Origin: Planctomycetota bacterium
GTDB lineage: Bacteria; Planctomycetota; UBA1135; GCA-002686595
NCBI GenBank assembly: GCA_029259595.1
Contig: JAJDEW010000045.1
Location: 105,073 to 169,072 of the forward strand
Reading direction: 5' to 3'
DNA length: 64,000 nucleotides
Part shown: positions 44,273-52,643 of the stretch, one piece after another
Layout: each line of letters opens with the position of its first letter
Position numbering within the stretch: the stretch's first letter is position 1
Position numbers and translations under genes: made by a program
The notes under the pieces: model-generated
Seen by the model: the letters and a program-made list of their open reading frames with translations, nothing else
What the model was told of the DNA's origin: nothing
The model's database searches: none

Positions 44273-45261
44273 TCCTTGTCGTCCGGATCGTCGTCGTCGT
44301 CGTCGTCTTCGCCGGTCGAAACGTGCAGGAGGGTTTCTTCGAGGTCCTCGTCCACCTTCTCCTGCGGCGGTGTGATGACGCCGCCGGTCATCGTGATGCG
44401 CAGCGCTTCGTCGATGCTCATCGGCAGCGGGATCAGCTTGTGAGCGGGAACGAAGACGGTGTAGCCCGTCATGGGCATCGGGGAAGACGGGATGAAGATG
44501 CTGACGAGCTTCTCCTCGGTCACCTCGCGCAGGGTCTGCAAGCCGTTGTTCGTCACGAACCCCAGCGACCAGACGCCTTCTCGGGGATACGGCACGGCGA
44601 CCACCGTCTCGAACTCGAGCTTCTTCTCGGCGAAGAAGAACTCGACCAGCTGTTTCGAATACGGATAGATCGAACGGATGATCGGAATGACGTGCAAGCC
44701 GCGGTCGAGTCGGGACACGAGGCTGCGCCCGACGAAGCCACCGACGACCCAGCCGAGCCAAAAGACGAGCAGGAGCGAGACCACGACCCCGATCAAGGGG
44801 TGCACGACCTTCTGGACGTCGCTGCGCAGTCGCTCCTGGTTGATGCCCAGCTCGGTGACGTCGCGGAAGAACGACACGCGGTCGTGGCGGTGCTTGTTCA
44901 GCGCCAAGAGGAACTGCGGGCTCGAATAGCCCTCGGCCTGCGAGCGCGCCACGTCCTGGAGGTCGAGAGGCAGCAAGCCGGGATCGAGGTACTTCTTGTC
45001 GTAGGGGTCGATGTGGAGGCGGTCGAGTGCCTTCCAGCCGAGCCCGGTTCCCTCGAGGCTCCAGTAGATGGTCCTGTTGATCGGACCGGTCACGTACCGG
45101 TCGACCATCTGGTACAGGAGCCCGAAGATGACGAGGGTCAGGACGACCGGTGCGAGCGTGACGACACCGCGGAGGAAGAAGCGGATGAGGCCACGCTGCG
45201 GGGGCACCGGCTTCTTGGCTCGACGCCGAGCCCGCATCTCTTGAAAAGGATTGCGTTTCAT
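44269..45261 (-). CDS. DUF502 membrane protein
   Basis: 330 residues. The DUF502 pattern is visible: two membrane helices (FFLRGVVTLAPVVLTLVIFG and LIGVVVSLLLVFWLGWVVGG), followed by IPIIRSIYPYSKQLVEFFF, VVAVPYPREGVWSLGFVTN and IPSSPMPMTGYTVFVP. A 100-residue segment between the helices is longer than in most members. The tail is nearly all Asp (DDDDDDDPDDKE), encoded by a GTC-rich run. The function is unknown. It is between hemW (18 bp) and pyrF (ATGA overlap). Confidence 0.85.
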   Translation of the reverse strand: MKRNPFQEMRARRRAKKPVPPQRGLIRFFLRGVVTLAPVVLTLVIFGLLYQMVDRYVTGPINRTIYWSLEGTGLGWKALDRLHIDPYDKKYLDPGLLPLDLQDVARSQAEGYSSPQFLLALNKHRHDRVSFFRDVTELGINQERLRSDVQKVVHPLIGVVVSLLLVFWLGWVVGGFVGRSLVSRLDRGLHVIPIIRSIYPYSKQLVEFFFAEKKLEFETVVAVPYPREGVWSLGFVTNNGLQTLREVTEEKLVSIFIPSSPMPMTGYTVFVPAHKLIPLPMSIDEALRITMTGGVITPPQEKVDEDLEETLLHVSTGEDDDDDDDPDDKE

Positions 45262-45279
45262 GCGCGTGGGCAGCGGATC

Positions 45280-46479
45280 TTACTCCCGGGCCTCGACCGG
45301 AGCCCGAACGCTCTCTTCTACGTCGAGAAAGCGTCGCGCGATGGCGTCGGCCACGGGCAGACCGCGCTCCGTGAGGGTCCAGCCGCCAGCCGGCTGCTGC
45401 GTGAGCCAACCCTGTGCCGCGAGCTCACGGGCGAGGGCCAGGGCGGGATCGTTCGCATCGGAGCCGCTCCATTCCGCGGTCGCTCGCGCGGCGTGCGCCG
45501 AGACACCCCGGCGGGTCCGCAACCCGAGCCACCAGGTCTCCCCGAGGCTCTTCGGTGGTGTGAGCGTCTCGCTCCAATCCGGGCTGGCCAGGCCGGAGCT
45601 TGCGCCTGCGACGGCCGCGCGCCAACTGCTGAGCGAGCGCGCGTTGCCGAAGCGCGTGCGGCCCAGCTTGGAGGCCGCGGAGGGGCCGATCCCGACGTAG
45701 TCTCCGTTGGCCCAGTAGTTGAGGTTGTGCCGACATTCGTGCCCAGTTAAGGCGAAATTGGAAACCTCATAGGCTTCTAGGCCGGCTTCGGCCAGGAGCC
45801 GGCGAGTGCTCTCGAAGAAGGCCAGCTCGAGCTCCTCGGGCAAGGCCTCGAGGCGTCCCTCGGCCAACCAGCGCGTGAAGCGCGTGCCCTCTTCGAAGGC
45901 CAGATTGTAGGCCGACACGTGGCGCGGCCCGTGCGCGAGGAGGGTGGCGACGTCCCGCTCCCACTGGGCCAGGTCCTGGCCCGGCACGGCGTAGATCACG
46001 TCGAGGCTCAGGCGCTGGAACCCGGCCGCCCGCGCGGCCTCCCAGGCCACCCAGGAGTCCTCGACGCGATGGGGCCGGTCGAAGAGCTCCAGGATCTCGG
46101 GGCGCAGGCTCTGGACGCCGATCGACAGGCGGTTGGCCCCCAGCTCGAAGAGCGCCCTGGCCTTGTCGGCGTCGAGGCTTTCCGGATTGCACTCGACCGT
46201 GACCTCTTCGCTCGCGGTTCGAAAACCCGTGCAACGTTCCAGCTCGTCGAAGAAGCGCGCCAACTGGTCCACCGAGAAGAAGGACGGTGTTCCCCCACCG
46301 AGGAACACGGTGCGTGGTCGTTCCGGTGCGCGCAGGCGTAGCTCGTGCAAGAGCGCGTCGAGGACGCCGTCGATGTCCTGCCCCTCGGCGACGACGGAAT
46401 AGAAGTCACAGTACGAGCACTTCCTCACGCAAAAGGGAAGGTGCACGTAGAGCGGTGTGCCGGGTGCGACCGAGGTCAT
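45280..46479 (-). CDS. hemW: HemW-type radical SAM heme chaperone
   Basis: 399 residues. The radical SAM cluster is CVRKCSYCDFY near the N-terminus (CxxxCxxCxF). It continues with TVFLGGGTPSFFSVDQLARF, VECNPESLDADKARALFELG and ANRLSIGVQSLRPEILELFD. HNLNYWANGDYVGIGPSAAS is the HemW/HemN-like C-terminal signature. The extra C, in CDFY, is seen in HemW. It was once called coproporphyrinogen oxidase, but this family is now regarded as a heme-binding chaperone. It is downstream of rpoD, with repeat copy A between them. Confidence 0.92.
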   Translation of the reverse strand: MTSVAPGTPLYVHLPFCVRKCSYCDFYSVVAEGQDIDGVLDALLHELRLRAPERPRTVFLGGGTPSFFSVDQLARFFDELERCTGFRTASEEVTVECNPESLDADKARALFELGANRLSIGVQSLRPEILELFDRPHRVEDSWVAWEAARAAGFQRLSLDVIYAVPGQDLAQWERDVATLLAHGPRHVSAYNLAFEEGTRFTRWLAEGRLEALPEELELAFFESTRRLLAEAGLEAYEVSNFALTGHECRHNLNYWANGDYVGIGPSAASKLGRTRFGNARSLSSWRAAVAGASSGLASPDWSETLTPPKSLGETWWLGLRTRRGVSAHAARATAEWSGSDANDPALALARELAAQGWLTQQPAGGWTLTERGLPVADAIARRFLDVEESVRAPVEARE

Positions 46480-46507
46480 GGGGCCCAGCCTACGGAATCG
46501 CGACCGT

Positions 46508-46637
46508 CAGGAGTCCGTTGAAGAAGGGCTTCGGATGCCAGGGCGCCGACATCGGCTTCGGTGAGGTCGCGGTTTGCGGGTGCCGCACCGCTGTGCAGGA
46601 CGTCGCGATGGCGTCCGTGCTTGACGGGCTCCGTCGA
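46508..46637. repeat. Interspersed repeat, copy A (best preserved)
   Basis: The left end GGAGTCCGTTGA (46510-46521) and right end TTGACGGGCTCC (46621-46632) form an imperfect inverted repeat. The interior includes GGCTTCGGATGCCAGGGCG and CGGGTGCCGCACCG. It fills the gap between rpoD and hemW. Confidence 0.75.
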
Positions 46638-46657
46638 ACTCGCGACGGAAACGGACG

Positions 46658-47638
46658 CTATTCGTCGTCCATGACGCGGTACAGGCGCGCCAGGGTCTCG
46701 CGTTCGATCTGCCGAACACGTTCGCGCGTCAAGCCGACGACCTTGCCGATCTCTTTCAGCGTCATCGGTTCTTGGCCACATTCGAGACCGTAGCGCAGGC
46801 GCAAGATGGTCGACTCGCGATCGCCGATCTCGTCCAAGAGTTCCTTCATGCGCTCGAGCAGGTCGGCCTTGAGGATCTCGTCTTCGGGGGACTCGACGCG
46901 ATCGTCTTCGACCGTTTGCTGCGTGCTCGTCATCACGTCGAGCGAGATCTCGGAGCCGGCCGCCGTCGTCTGGATCGTTTGCCGCAACAGCTTCCAACTC
47001 TCTTCGGGAATGCCGATCTCGCGTGCGACTTCCTCGACGTTGGGTTGGCGACCGAGCTTGTACTGCAGCTCGCGGCTCACACCACGCCACTTCGAAACGA
47101 GCTCGGACATGTAGCCCGGTACGCGCACCGATGCGACGGTGTTCGTGAGGGCGCGCCGGATGGACTGCTTGATCCACCACGAGCCGTAAGTCGAGAAGCG
47201 ACAGCCCGCATCGGGGTCGAACTTCTCCGCGGCCTTCATCAGCCCGATGTTGCCCTCGGCGATCAGGTCCTGGAGAGCCAGTCCCCGGTCGGAGTACAGC
47301 TTGGCGATCGAGACCACGAGTCGCAGGTTCGCCCGGATCAGATGCTCCCGGGCGGCCAAGTCGCCCGACTGCACGCGGCGGCCGAGCTCGCGCTCGTCCT
47401 TCGCTTGCAGGAGCGGGACTTCGTTGATCTCCCGGAGGTAGGTCTCCAGGCAGCTTTCTGCAGAAATGGCAGACTCCGAGGCAGGGGGAAGGTCGAGGTG
47501 AGGATCCGGGTGGGTTCGGTCGCCCGTCGAGCGGGACTCCCGTGGCCCGATCGATCGGTCCGGGCCTTCGCCGGTCTTGAGCTGGATCAGGCTTCTGCCC
47601 GTCGCTCGCCCGCCGTCGCGAAGATTCTCCCCCTCCAC
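46658..47638 (-). CDS. Primary-type sigma-70 factor (RpoD/SigA-like, short)
   Basis: About 326 residues if started at the GTG at 47638. There is no ATG in frame before the conserved part, so the start is uncertain. Region 1.2 ([15 protein letters not shown]), region 2 ([20 protein letters not shown], then [20 protein letters not shown]), region 3, and region 4 ([39 protein letters not shown]) are complete. Region 1.1 and the long non-conserved insert of proteobacterial RpoD are absent. It may be the housekeeping sigma or an RpoS-like alternative. It is divergent from the HPr-like gene across only 45 bp. Confidence 0.88.
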   Translation of the reverse strand: MEGENLRDGGRATGRSLIQLKTGEGPDRSIGPRESRSTGDRTHPDPHLDLPPASESAISAESCLETYLREINEVPLLQAKDERELGRRVQSGDLAAREHLIRANLRLVVSIAKLYSDRGLALQDLIAEGNIGLMKAAEKFDPDAGCRFSTYGSWWIKQSIRRALTNTVASVRVPGYMSELVSKWRGVSRELQYKLGRQPNVEEVAREIGIPEESWKLLRQTIQTTAAGSEISLDVMTSTQQTVEDDRVESPEDEILKADLLERMKELLDEIGDRESTILRLRYGLECGQEPMTLKEIGKVVGLTRERVRQIERETLARLYRVMDDE

Positions 47639-47683
47639 CGTGTTTGGTAGGGTGTCGCGCCAGGACCCCTTGCGCGCCGGCTC

Positions 47684-48988
47684 ATGCCCGAAACCTCCCT
47701 CGAAGAGCTCATTCAGGAGCGGCAGTTCGCCGGCATCCTCCATACCCATGCGGAGGTGTTCTTCCTGCTGGGAAACACCCTTCTGGGCACCGAGGGCTGG
47801 ACCAAGAAGCACTTCTTCCAACTCATCAAAGAGTCGGACGCCCTCGAGAGCTTCCTGGACGACTACGGCGCGCGATACAACCGGACCTACGCCTTCCTGA
47901 CCGAGCTGATCGCGTCGACGCGCTGGTTCGCCCGCGCCGGGTACAGCCTGAGTCACCTGGAGGGTCGCCTGGCATCCTACGGGGCCGAACGCTGGATGGA
48001 GGCGGCCGAACTGGGTGGGGCGCTATCTGGGCTTCAAAGGGGGCTCAACATTACGACAAGGAGCCTTCGAGAGCTCTTGGAGGCCACGTTCCGAATCGCG
48101 TCGGAACTGGGCCTCGAGCTGTCACGCGAGGCCACCCTCGAGGGGCCCTTCCTGCCGGTCGTGGCCAGCCGCAAGCTGCCCCGCAACGTGGACCAGGCCG
48201 CCCTGGTGGACGAGGAGCAGAAGATCGCGGCCGTGGCGTCCAAGTACCTGCAGGCCTGTTCGATGCTGGGCGAGGTCGGAATCCGGCGCATCGACGATTC
48301 CGACCAGCTGCGCCGGGCTTTTGCGCGGCATTGCACCGAGGAAAGGGCCCGGGTTTACGAAGCGACGGTGCACAACCTCCAGTCGACCTACGACACGCAC
48401 ATCCAGAACACCGTGCTCGAAGCGGGCGACGCCCGCCTTTCCGACTTGCGCGGCCACGTTTCTTCCGCTCTCCACCTCTTGGAAGCGGTCACCCACATGG
48501 CGCACTTCATCGAGCGTCACGAGGGCGACATCCGCAGCGAAGAGGTCAAGCAGCGGATCAGCACGATGGTGGACCAGGCCGAAGTCGTCGACTTCGTCTG
48601 GAACGAGCTGCTGTATTGGGCCAACCGGTTCCTGCAGGCCGGCTCTCCCCTGGCCGAGGACCTGCTGCCGGCCTACACCAACGTCGGCGAGGCGACCTTC
48701 GTCCTGGCGGATGGTCTCAACATGCATGCACGACCGGTGTCGCTCTTGGTCGGCGTCGTGCAGCACCACGGGACCCCGGTTCAGATGGAGTTGGGAGGCC
48801 AGGTTTGCAACGCTGGCTCGATCCTCGAGCTCCTGGTGTGCATCGGGTCCCAGGCCGATCCGCGTGAATTCCTGTTCCGAGGCGACGAGCGGCCCCTGCG
48901 GGACATCGGGCTCCTGTTCGAGCACCGGCTAGGGGAAGACGGTCTCGATGCCTTGCCGGTCGAACTGGCCTATCTGCGCGAGCGCTAG
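47684..48988 (+). CDS. Unknown N-terminal domain fused to an HPr-like phosphocarrier domain
   Basis: 434 residues. Residues 338-434 follow HPr: [20 protein letters not shown] with the phospho-acceptor-type histidine His348, and [15 protein letters not shown] with Ser379 at the place of the regulatory serine. The first 330 residues are mostly helical ([60 protein letters not shown]). I recognise no family there. No other PTS genes are visible. HPr domains relay phosphate or regulate transcription, so this may be a regulator. The gene is divergent from the sigma gene. Confidence 0.8.
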   Translation: MPETSLEELIQERQFAGILHTHAEVFFLLGNTLLGTEGWTKKHFFQLIKESDALESFLDDYGARYNRTYAFLTELIASTRWFARAGYSLSHLEGRLASYGAERWMEAAELGGALSGLQRGLNITTRSLRELLEATFRIASELGLELSREATLEGPFLPVVASRKLPRNVDQAALVDEEQKIAAVASKYLQACSMLGEVGIRRIDDSDQLRRAFARHCTEERARVYEATVHNLQSTYDTHIQNTVLEAGDARLSDLRGHVSSALHLLEAVTHMAHFIERHEGDIRSEEVKQRISTMVDQAEVVDFVWNELLYWANRFLQAGSPLAEDLLPAYTNVGEATFVLADGLNMHARPVSLLVGVVQHHGTPVQMELGGQVCNAGSILELLVCIGSQADPREFLFRGDERPLRDIGLLFEHRLGEDGLDALPVELAYLRER

Positions 48989-49027
48989 GGGCCCTTTCCC
49001 GGACGGCGACGGGCCGCCGGAGCGCGT

Positions 49028-49762
49028 TCAGATCCCGAGCGACAGGCGCTCGGCCAGCACCTCGGGCAGGCCGGCTTCGCGGATGCGGCTGGCTTCGCGC
49101 TCGATGTCGTAGGACGTGCGCTGGATCCTGACCAGATCGCGCTCGGTGTCGTACAGAGCGTAGGCCGTGCGCGGCTCTTCGTCGCGAGGCTGACCGACGC
49201 TGCCCACGTTGATCAGGGCGCGTTCGACGTTCGACAGGTCGATTTCGGGATCGGTCGTGTAGGCCGTCTGGCGAGGAGCATCCCGGAAGCGCAACAGACC
49301 GATCGGGATGTGGCTGTGCCCCACGAAGGCCACGCGCTTGGTCATGACCTCCAGCGAGGGGTTGGCGTCGGTTGGGCTCAGGACGTAGTCGAAGAGCTCC
49401 GGGCGGAAGAGAGTGCCATGGGCTACCTGGCAGTGCTCGCGCTCGAGGGTCAGGGGCAGGCTCCGCAGCCAATCGAGCTCGTCGGCATCCAAGTGCTCGC
49501 GCGTCCACTGGACCGCGGCCCGGGCGTACGGGTTGAAGTAGCGATCGTCCAAGGCACCGACGCAGGCAGCGTCGTGGTTGCCCTGGACCACCCAGACCCC
49601 GCGCTCGCGCAGCAGTCGAATGCACTCCTTGGGGGCGGCGCCGTAGCCGACGACGTCCCCGACGCTGATGAGCTCGTCGACCTGCTCCTCGTCCAGCAGG
49701 CCGAGCACCTTCTCCAGGGCGGAGAGGTTGGAGTGGATGTCGCCCAGGATTCCGTATTTCAT
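49028..49762 (-). CDS. Calcineurin-like metallophosphoesterase (YfcE/MJ0936-like)
   Basis: 244 residues from the ATG at 49762. All motifs of the two-metal site are visible: GILGDIHSNLSALEKVL, VGDVVGYGAAP, VVQGNHDAACVGAL, CQVAHGTLF and FVGHSHIPIG. This group hydrolyses phosphomono- or diesters, and the natural substrate is unknown. Its start overlaps the end of the membrane-protein gene by four bases (ATGA), so the two are coupled. Upstream in-frame sequence is a shadow of that gene. Confidence 0.88.
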   Translation of the reverse strand: MKYGILGDIHSNLSALEKVLGLLDEEQVDELISVGDVVGYGAAPKECIRLLRERGVWVVQGNHDAACVGALDDRYFNPYARAAVQWTREHLDADELDWLRSLPLTLEREHCQVAHGTLFRPELFDYVLSPTDANPSLEVMTKRVAFVGHSHIPIGLLRFRDAPRQTAYTTDPEIDLSNVERALINVGSVGQPRDEEPRTAYALYDTERDLVRIQRTSYDIEREASRIREAGLPEVLAERLSLGI

Positions 49763-50469
49763 GGGTGGTCCTCGGGGGACAAGGGGCGGTTCGGGGGGCC
49801 TGCCGCCGTGGTCGCTCTCCCAGCATGCGGAGCGGCAGCGAGCCGGGCAAGGAAGAGGGCCGAGATCGGCAGCAATCCCCGCAGAGCCAGGCCACCGGTG
49901 GGATCGAACGGCGAGAGCGAGCGCAGCTGGCCAGCGGGATTCAAGGGCTCCACGAGTACCCATAGGCCGCTGCCTGTCGAAACCGAGGGAAGGATCAGCG
50001 CCCCCGCGAACACGAGGAGGATGCGCACGGACGCAGAGCCCGAGAGTCCCAAGGCAAGCGATCCCAGGGCCGCGAGGTGCAGGTCCGTCAGAACCAAGGC
50101 GGGAATCAGGTGAAGCGGAACACCCCCATCGTCCCAGCAGGCCGCCCCCCACAGGGGGATCTGCAAGGTGATGGCCCCGACGAGGAGGCCGGTGACCTCG
50201 GCCCGCGCCCGCGCGAAGGGCGCAAGGCGTTGCAGAAAGGCCTCACCCCCGTGCAGAACTCTCAAGGCGAGGAGCAGGCCGAATGCCCCCGCGATGTAGG
50301 TCCAAGACCAGGCCACGTCGAGGGCAGGGGCTGAGGGCCCCGAGCTTGACCAGGGACTCACGCGGGCCGCGATGGGGGGGACGACGCCCAGGATGGCGAG
50401 GGCAACCCAGGTCTCCGGCTGGGTGAGGAGGCGCCCAAGCACCCAGCGGACCGCGGTTCGATGGATCAC
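49759..50469 (-). CDS. Multi-pass inner-membrane protein of unknown function
   Basis: 236 residues with about six hydrophobic segments, including WVALAILGVVPPIAARV, YIAGAFGLLLALRVLHGG, VTGLLVGAITLQIPLWGAA and ILLVFAGALILPSV. The layout (short N-terminal cytosolic part, paired helices, GxxNPAGQLRSLSPFD-like loop near residue 180) is reminiscent of ABC-2-type permeases, but no ATPase gene is near. The start lies 70 bp from the first parS site. It is coupled to the phosphoesterase gene downstream. Confidence 0.65.
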   Translation of the reverse strand: MIHRTAVRWVLGRLLTQPETWVALAILGVVPPIAARVSPWSSSGPSAPALDVAWSWTYIAGAFGLLLALRVLHGGEAFLQRLAPFARARAEVTGLLVGAITLQIPLWGAACWDDGGVPLHLIPALVLTDLHLAALGSLALGLSGSASVRILLVFAGALILPSVSTGSGLWVLVEPLNPAGQLRSLSPFDPTGGLALRGLLPISALFLARLAAAPHAGRATTAAGPPNRPLSPEDHP

Positions 50470-50541
50470 GCTTCCGCTTGTACGCTCGACGAGGGGCGGC
50501 GTCCAGGGACCTTCCCCTTCGATTCGGCCCAGGGCGGCGGA

Positions 50542-50557
50542 TGTTCCACGTGGAACA
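50542..50557. promoter_or_regulatory. parS site 1
   Basis: TGTTCCACGTGGAACA, a 16-bp perfect palindrome of the ParB-binding parS type (consensus TGTTTCACGTGAAACA with both T/A-to-C/G changes kept symmetric). Confidence 0.93.
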
Positions 50558-50583
50558 TCCGGGGAGGCGCCGCGTGCGTGAGA

Positions 50584-50599
50584 TGTTCCACGTGGAACA
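50584..50599. promoter_or_regulatory. parS site 2
   Basis: TGTTCCACGTGGAACA, identical to site 1. The centres are 42 bp apart. Confidence 0.93.
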
Positions 50600-50716
50600 T
50601 CGAAGGGGCAGGGCTCGAACGGGTGGCGTTCCTTTTCCCGTGCTCGACTTCCGGTAGGTCAGGACCTACGCTTCCGAAAGTTCCCCGGGGAAGCTTGGTC
50701 TGCCTTGCGGCAGCCT

Positions 50717-50732
50717 TGTTCCACGTGGAACA
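50717..50732. promoter_or_regulatory. parS site 3
   Basis: TGTTCCACGTGGAACA, identical to site 1, 133 bp from site 2. Confidence 0.93.
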
Positions 50733-50775
50733 TCGCAACCTCGTGGTTCGGCAGAGGTCCAAGGTCCGTCGGAGG

Positions 50776-50791
50776 TGTTCCACGTGGAACA
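50776..50791. promoter_or_regulatory. parS site 4
   Basis: TGTTCCACGTGGAACA, identical to site 1, 59 bp from site 3. Confidence 0.93.
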
Positions 50792-50807
50792 CTTCCTCTT
50801 TGCACCA

Positions 50808-50823
50808 CGTTCCACGTGGAACA
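50808..50823. promoter_or_regulatory. parS site 5 (one mismatch)
   Basis: CGTTCCACGTGGAACA differs from the others only in the first base. It ends 16 bp before the parB ATG, so ParB bound here could repress its own gene. Confidence 0.88.
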
Positions 50824-50839
50824 CTTCGGAGAACATGCC

Positions 50840-51736
50840 ATGGAAAGTCGCCTCGGACGTGGTTTGGGTTCCCTGCTGCCCCAACAGCCGAATCCCGGAT
50901 CGGCTTCGGCCGATTCGAAGGCCCCGGGATTCGGATCCACCCTCCCCATCGAGAAGATCACTCCGAACCCCTTCCAGCCGCGCAAGGTCTTCGACCCCAA
51001 GGCGCTGGAAGAGTTGCGGGACAGCATCCAGAACCACGGCATCCTGCAGCCGGTGGTCGTGCGGCAAAGTGGCCAGGGCTTCGAGCTGATCTCAGGGGAG
51101 CGCCGCTGGCGAGCCTCTCAGATGGCCGGACTCGAGCAGATCCCCGCCATTGTCCGTGAGGGGGTGACGGACGACCAAATGCTGGAGCTGGCGTTGGTCG
51201 AGAACGTCCAGCGCCAGGATCTGGACCCCATCGAGAAGGCTCGAGGCTACCGGGGCATGATGAAGGCCCTGGGGCTGACCCAGGATGGGGTCGCCGCCAA
51301 GGTCGGGCTGCGCCGTTCCACCGTGGCCAACCACATCCGGTTGCTCGAGCTGCCGGAAGACGTGCGGGAGGGCGTGTCCCAGGGGCTGCTGTCCATGGGT
51401 CATGCGCGGGCGCTCCTCGCCTTGAGCGGTCCGGAGGAGCAGCTCGCGCTCATGAAAGAGCTCGTCCGCAAGGACTGGTCCGTTCGCGAGGTCGAAAAGC
51501 GCATCCGGGAGCGTGCGAACCCCGTCGTAGCCGCCCTGGAAGGCGAAACCAAGCCTACGCCGGCTCGTCCGCCGTGGATGGTCGACCTCGAAAGCCGCAT
51601 GCGGGATCACCTTGGAACCAAGGTGGCCTTCTCGAACGGCTCTTCGGCCGAGCGTGGTCAAGTCGTGATCGACTTCTTCAGTCGGGGCGATCTGGATCGC
51701 CTGCTGACGAGTCTAGCTCCGCGGGAAACGGTCTAG
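50840..51736 (+). CDS. parB: ParB chromosome-partitioning protein (CTPase clamp)
   Basis: 298 residues from the ATG at 50840, with GGAG eight bases upstream. It opens with the ParA-activating MESRLGRGLGSLLPQ. The ParB/Srx nucleotide domain includes NPFQPRKVFDPKALEELRDS and FELISGERRWRASQMAGLEQ. The parS-binding helix-turn-helix is LTQDGVAAKVGLRRSTVANH. The C-terminal dimer domain includes GQVVIDFFSRGDLDRLL. ParB loads at parS, spreads as a CTP-dependent clamp and recruits SMC. It lies beside five parS sites. parA is 10 kb away. Confidence 0.97.
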   Translation: MESRLGRGLGSLLPQQPNPGSASADSKAPGFGSTLPIEKITPNPFQPRKVFDPKALEELRDSIQNHGILQPVVVRQSGQGFELISGERRWRASQMAGLEQIPAIVREGVTDDQMLELALVENVQRQDLDPIEKARGYRGMMKALGLTQDGVAAKVGLRRSTVANHIRLLELPEDVREGVSQGLLSMGHARALLALSGPEEQLALMKELVRKDWSVREVEKRIRERANPVVAALEGETKPTPARPPWMVDLESRMRDHLGTKVAFSNGSSAERGQVVIDFFSRGDLDRLLTSLAPRETV

Positions 51737-51737
51737 A

Positions 51738-51756
51738 GGCCCCCCGCCGGGGGGCC
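51738..51756. terminator. Strong GC hairpin after parB (bidirectional terminator candidate)
   Basis: GGCCCCCC and GGGGGGCC form a perfect 8-bp stem with a GCC loop, 2 bp past the parB stop, between convergent parB and the TPR gene. There is no U-tract, so it may act with Rho or as an RNA-stability hairpin. Confidence 0.6.
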
Positions 51757-51825
51757 GTCAGGACTCGGCCCGAACCACGTAAGTCGTTTCGCAGCAAGAG
51801 GTTGCGGCGGCCACGTGCCGCCAAC

Positions 51826-52419
51826 TCAACCTTCGGAGTCGGTCGCGCCGTCGTCCCCGCCGGCATCCTCGGCCCCTGCGGGCAGGGACGGTCCGGTGGT
51901 TTCGAAGATCGACGCATGCTGGCTCTTCCAGGCCGACATCGTGGCGAAGCTCGTTTCCAGGTGTTCCGCGAGGGTCTGGGCCGGACGGTCGGCCCCGAAG
52001 GGGAAGGGGCGGGTCACGAGCACGTGGTTGGGCCACTGGTTCGTGAGCTCACCCAGACTCCGCCGGGCGGCCTCGTAGTCGCCGTCTTCGATGTGACGCG
52101 AAACCTCGAGCGCCTTGGCCCAGGCCCCAGCCTGGTCGGTCTTCAGCTCGTCGGCGAGTCCGGCCAGCTTGGCGGCCTCGGGCGGGCGGATGAACCCTCC
52201 GCTGGGGGAGAACTCCACGTCCTCCCGCAGGCGGTCCCAGCTGGCGTCGGCTTCGACCTTGACCTGTTCCCCTTGGTAAACGCGCACCAGGAACAAGGCC
52301 GAAAGGAGCGCCGCCAGGCCGGCCGCCTTGGGCCAATGGCGTTCCACGAACAGGTGGAAAGGCGTTTGTTCCTGCGTCGGAGCAATCGTGAGGTCGTGGG
52401 CTGCCTTGTGTTTTGCCAT
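51826..52419 (-). CDS. Membrane-anchored TPR-like (YfgM-type) protein
   Basis: 197 residues from the ATG at 52419. After about 30 cytosolic residues there is one helix (AAGLAALLSALFLVRVYQ), then a periplasmic part with alpha-helical pairs resembling TPR units (AWAKALEVSRHIEDGDYEAA, RRSLGELTNQWPNHVLVTRP) and an Asp/Gly-rich tail. The topology is like YfgM, which aids periplasmic folding at the Sec machine, but the sequence match is loose. The frame is open upstream to 52620 without protein features. It is convergent with parB and divergent from the next gene. Confidence 0.65.
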   Translation of the reverse strand: MAKHKAAHDLTIAPTQEQTPFHLFVERHWPKAAGLAALLSALFLVRVYQGEQVKVEADASWDRLREDVEFSPSGGFIRPPEAAKLAGLADELKTDQAGAWAKALEVSRHIEDGDYEAARRSLGELTNQWPNHVLVTRPFPFGADRPAQTLAEHLETSFATMSAWKSQHASIFETTGPSLPAGAEDAGGDDGATDSEG

Positions 52420-52643
52420 AGCCAAGCTTCCCGCAAAAGGGAGCCAATTTCGCCGTATCGTCCTAGTGTCGCCCGGAGAACCGTGTTGTTGGCCCCAGGC
52501 CCGAGCGGGCCTGGGCCGGGAGTCAGGCGCGCGAGTGGTCGCCTCGCCCGGGGCAAGGGGGGCGCCAAGGGTTAATATGCGGGGCCCGATCCTGCAAGGG
52601 GCTCTCCCGTTCGTCCGCACCCGACCTCTCCGTTTTGCCCGCC

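Noticed and set aside
44281..44315. GTC trinucleotide run
   Set aside because: It encodes the poly-Asp tail of the DUF502 protein, so it is ordinary coding low complexity.
46287..46793. Plus-strand ORF crossing the hemW-rpoD gap
   Set aside because: It runs through the interspersed repeat and both gene ends, with no protein features.
50542..50823. CRISPR array
   Set aside because: The repeats are 16-bp symmetric parS sites at irregular spacing. There are no uniform spacers or cas genes.
50461..51159. Plus-strand frame through the parS cluster, with repeated CSTWNIE-like peptides
   Set aside because: The peptide repeats are simply the parS palindrome in translation.
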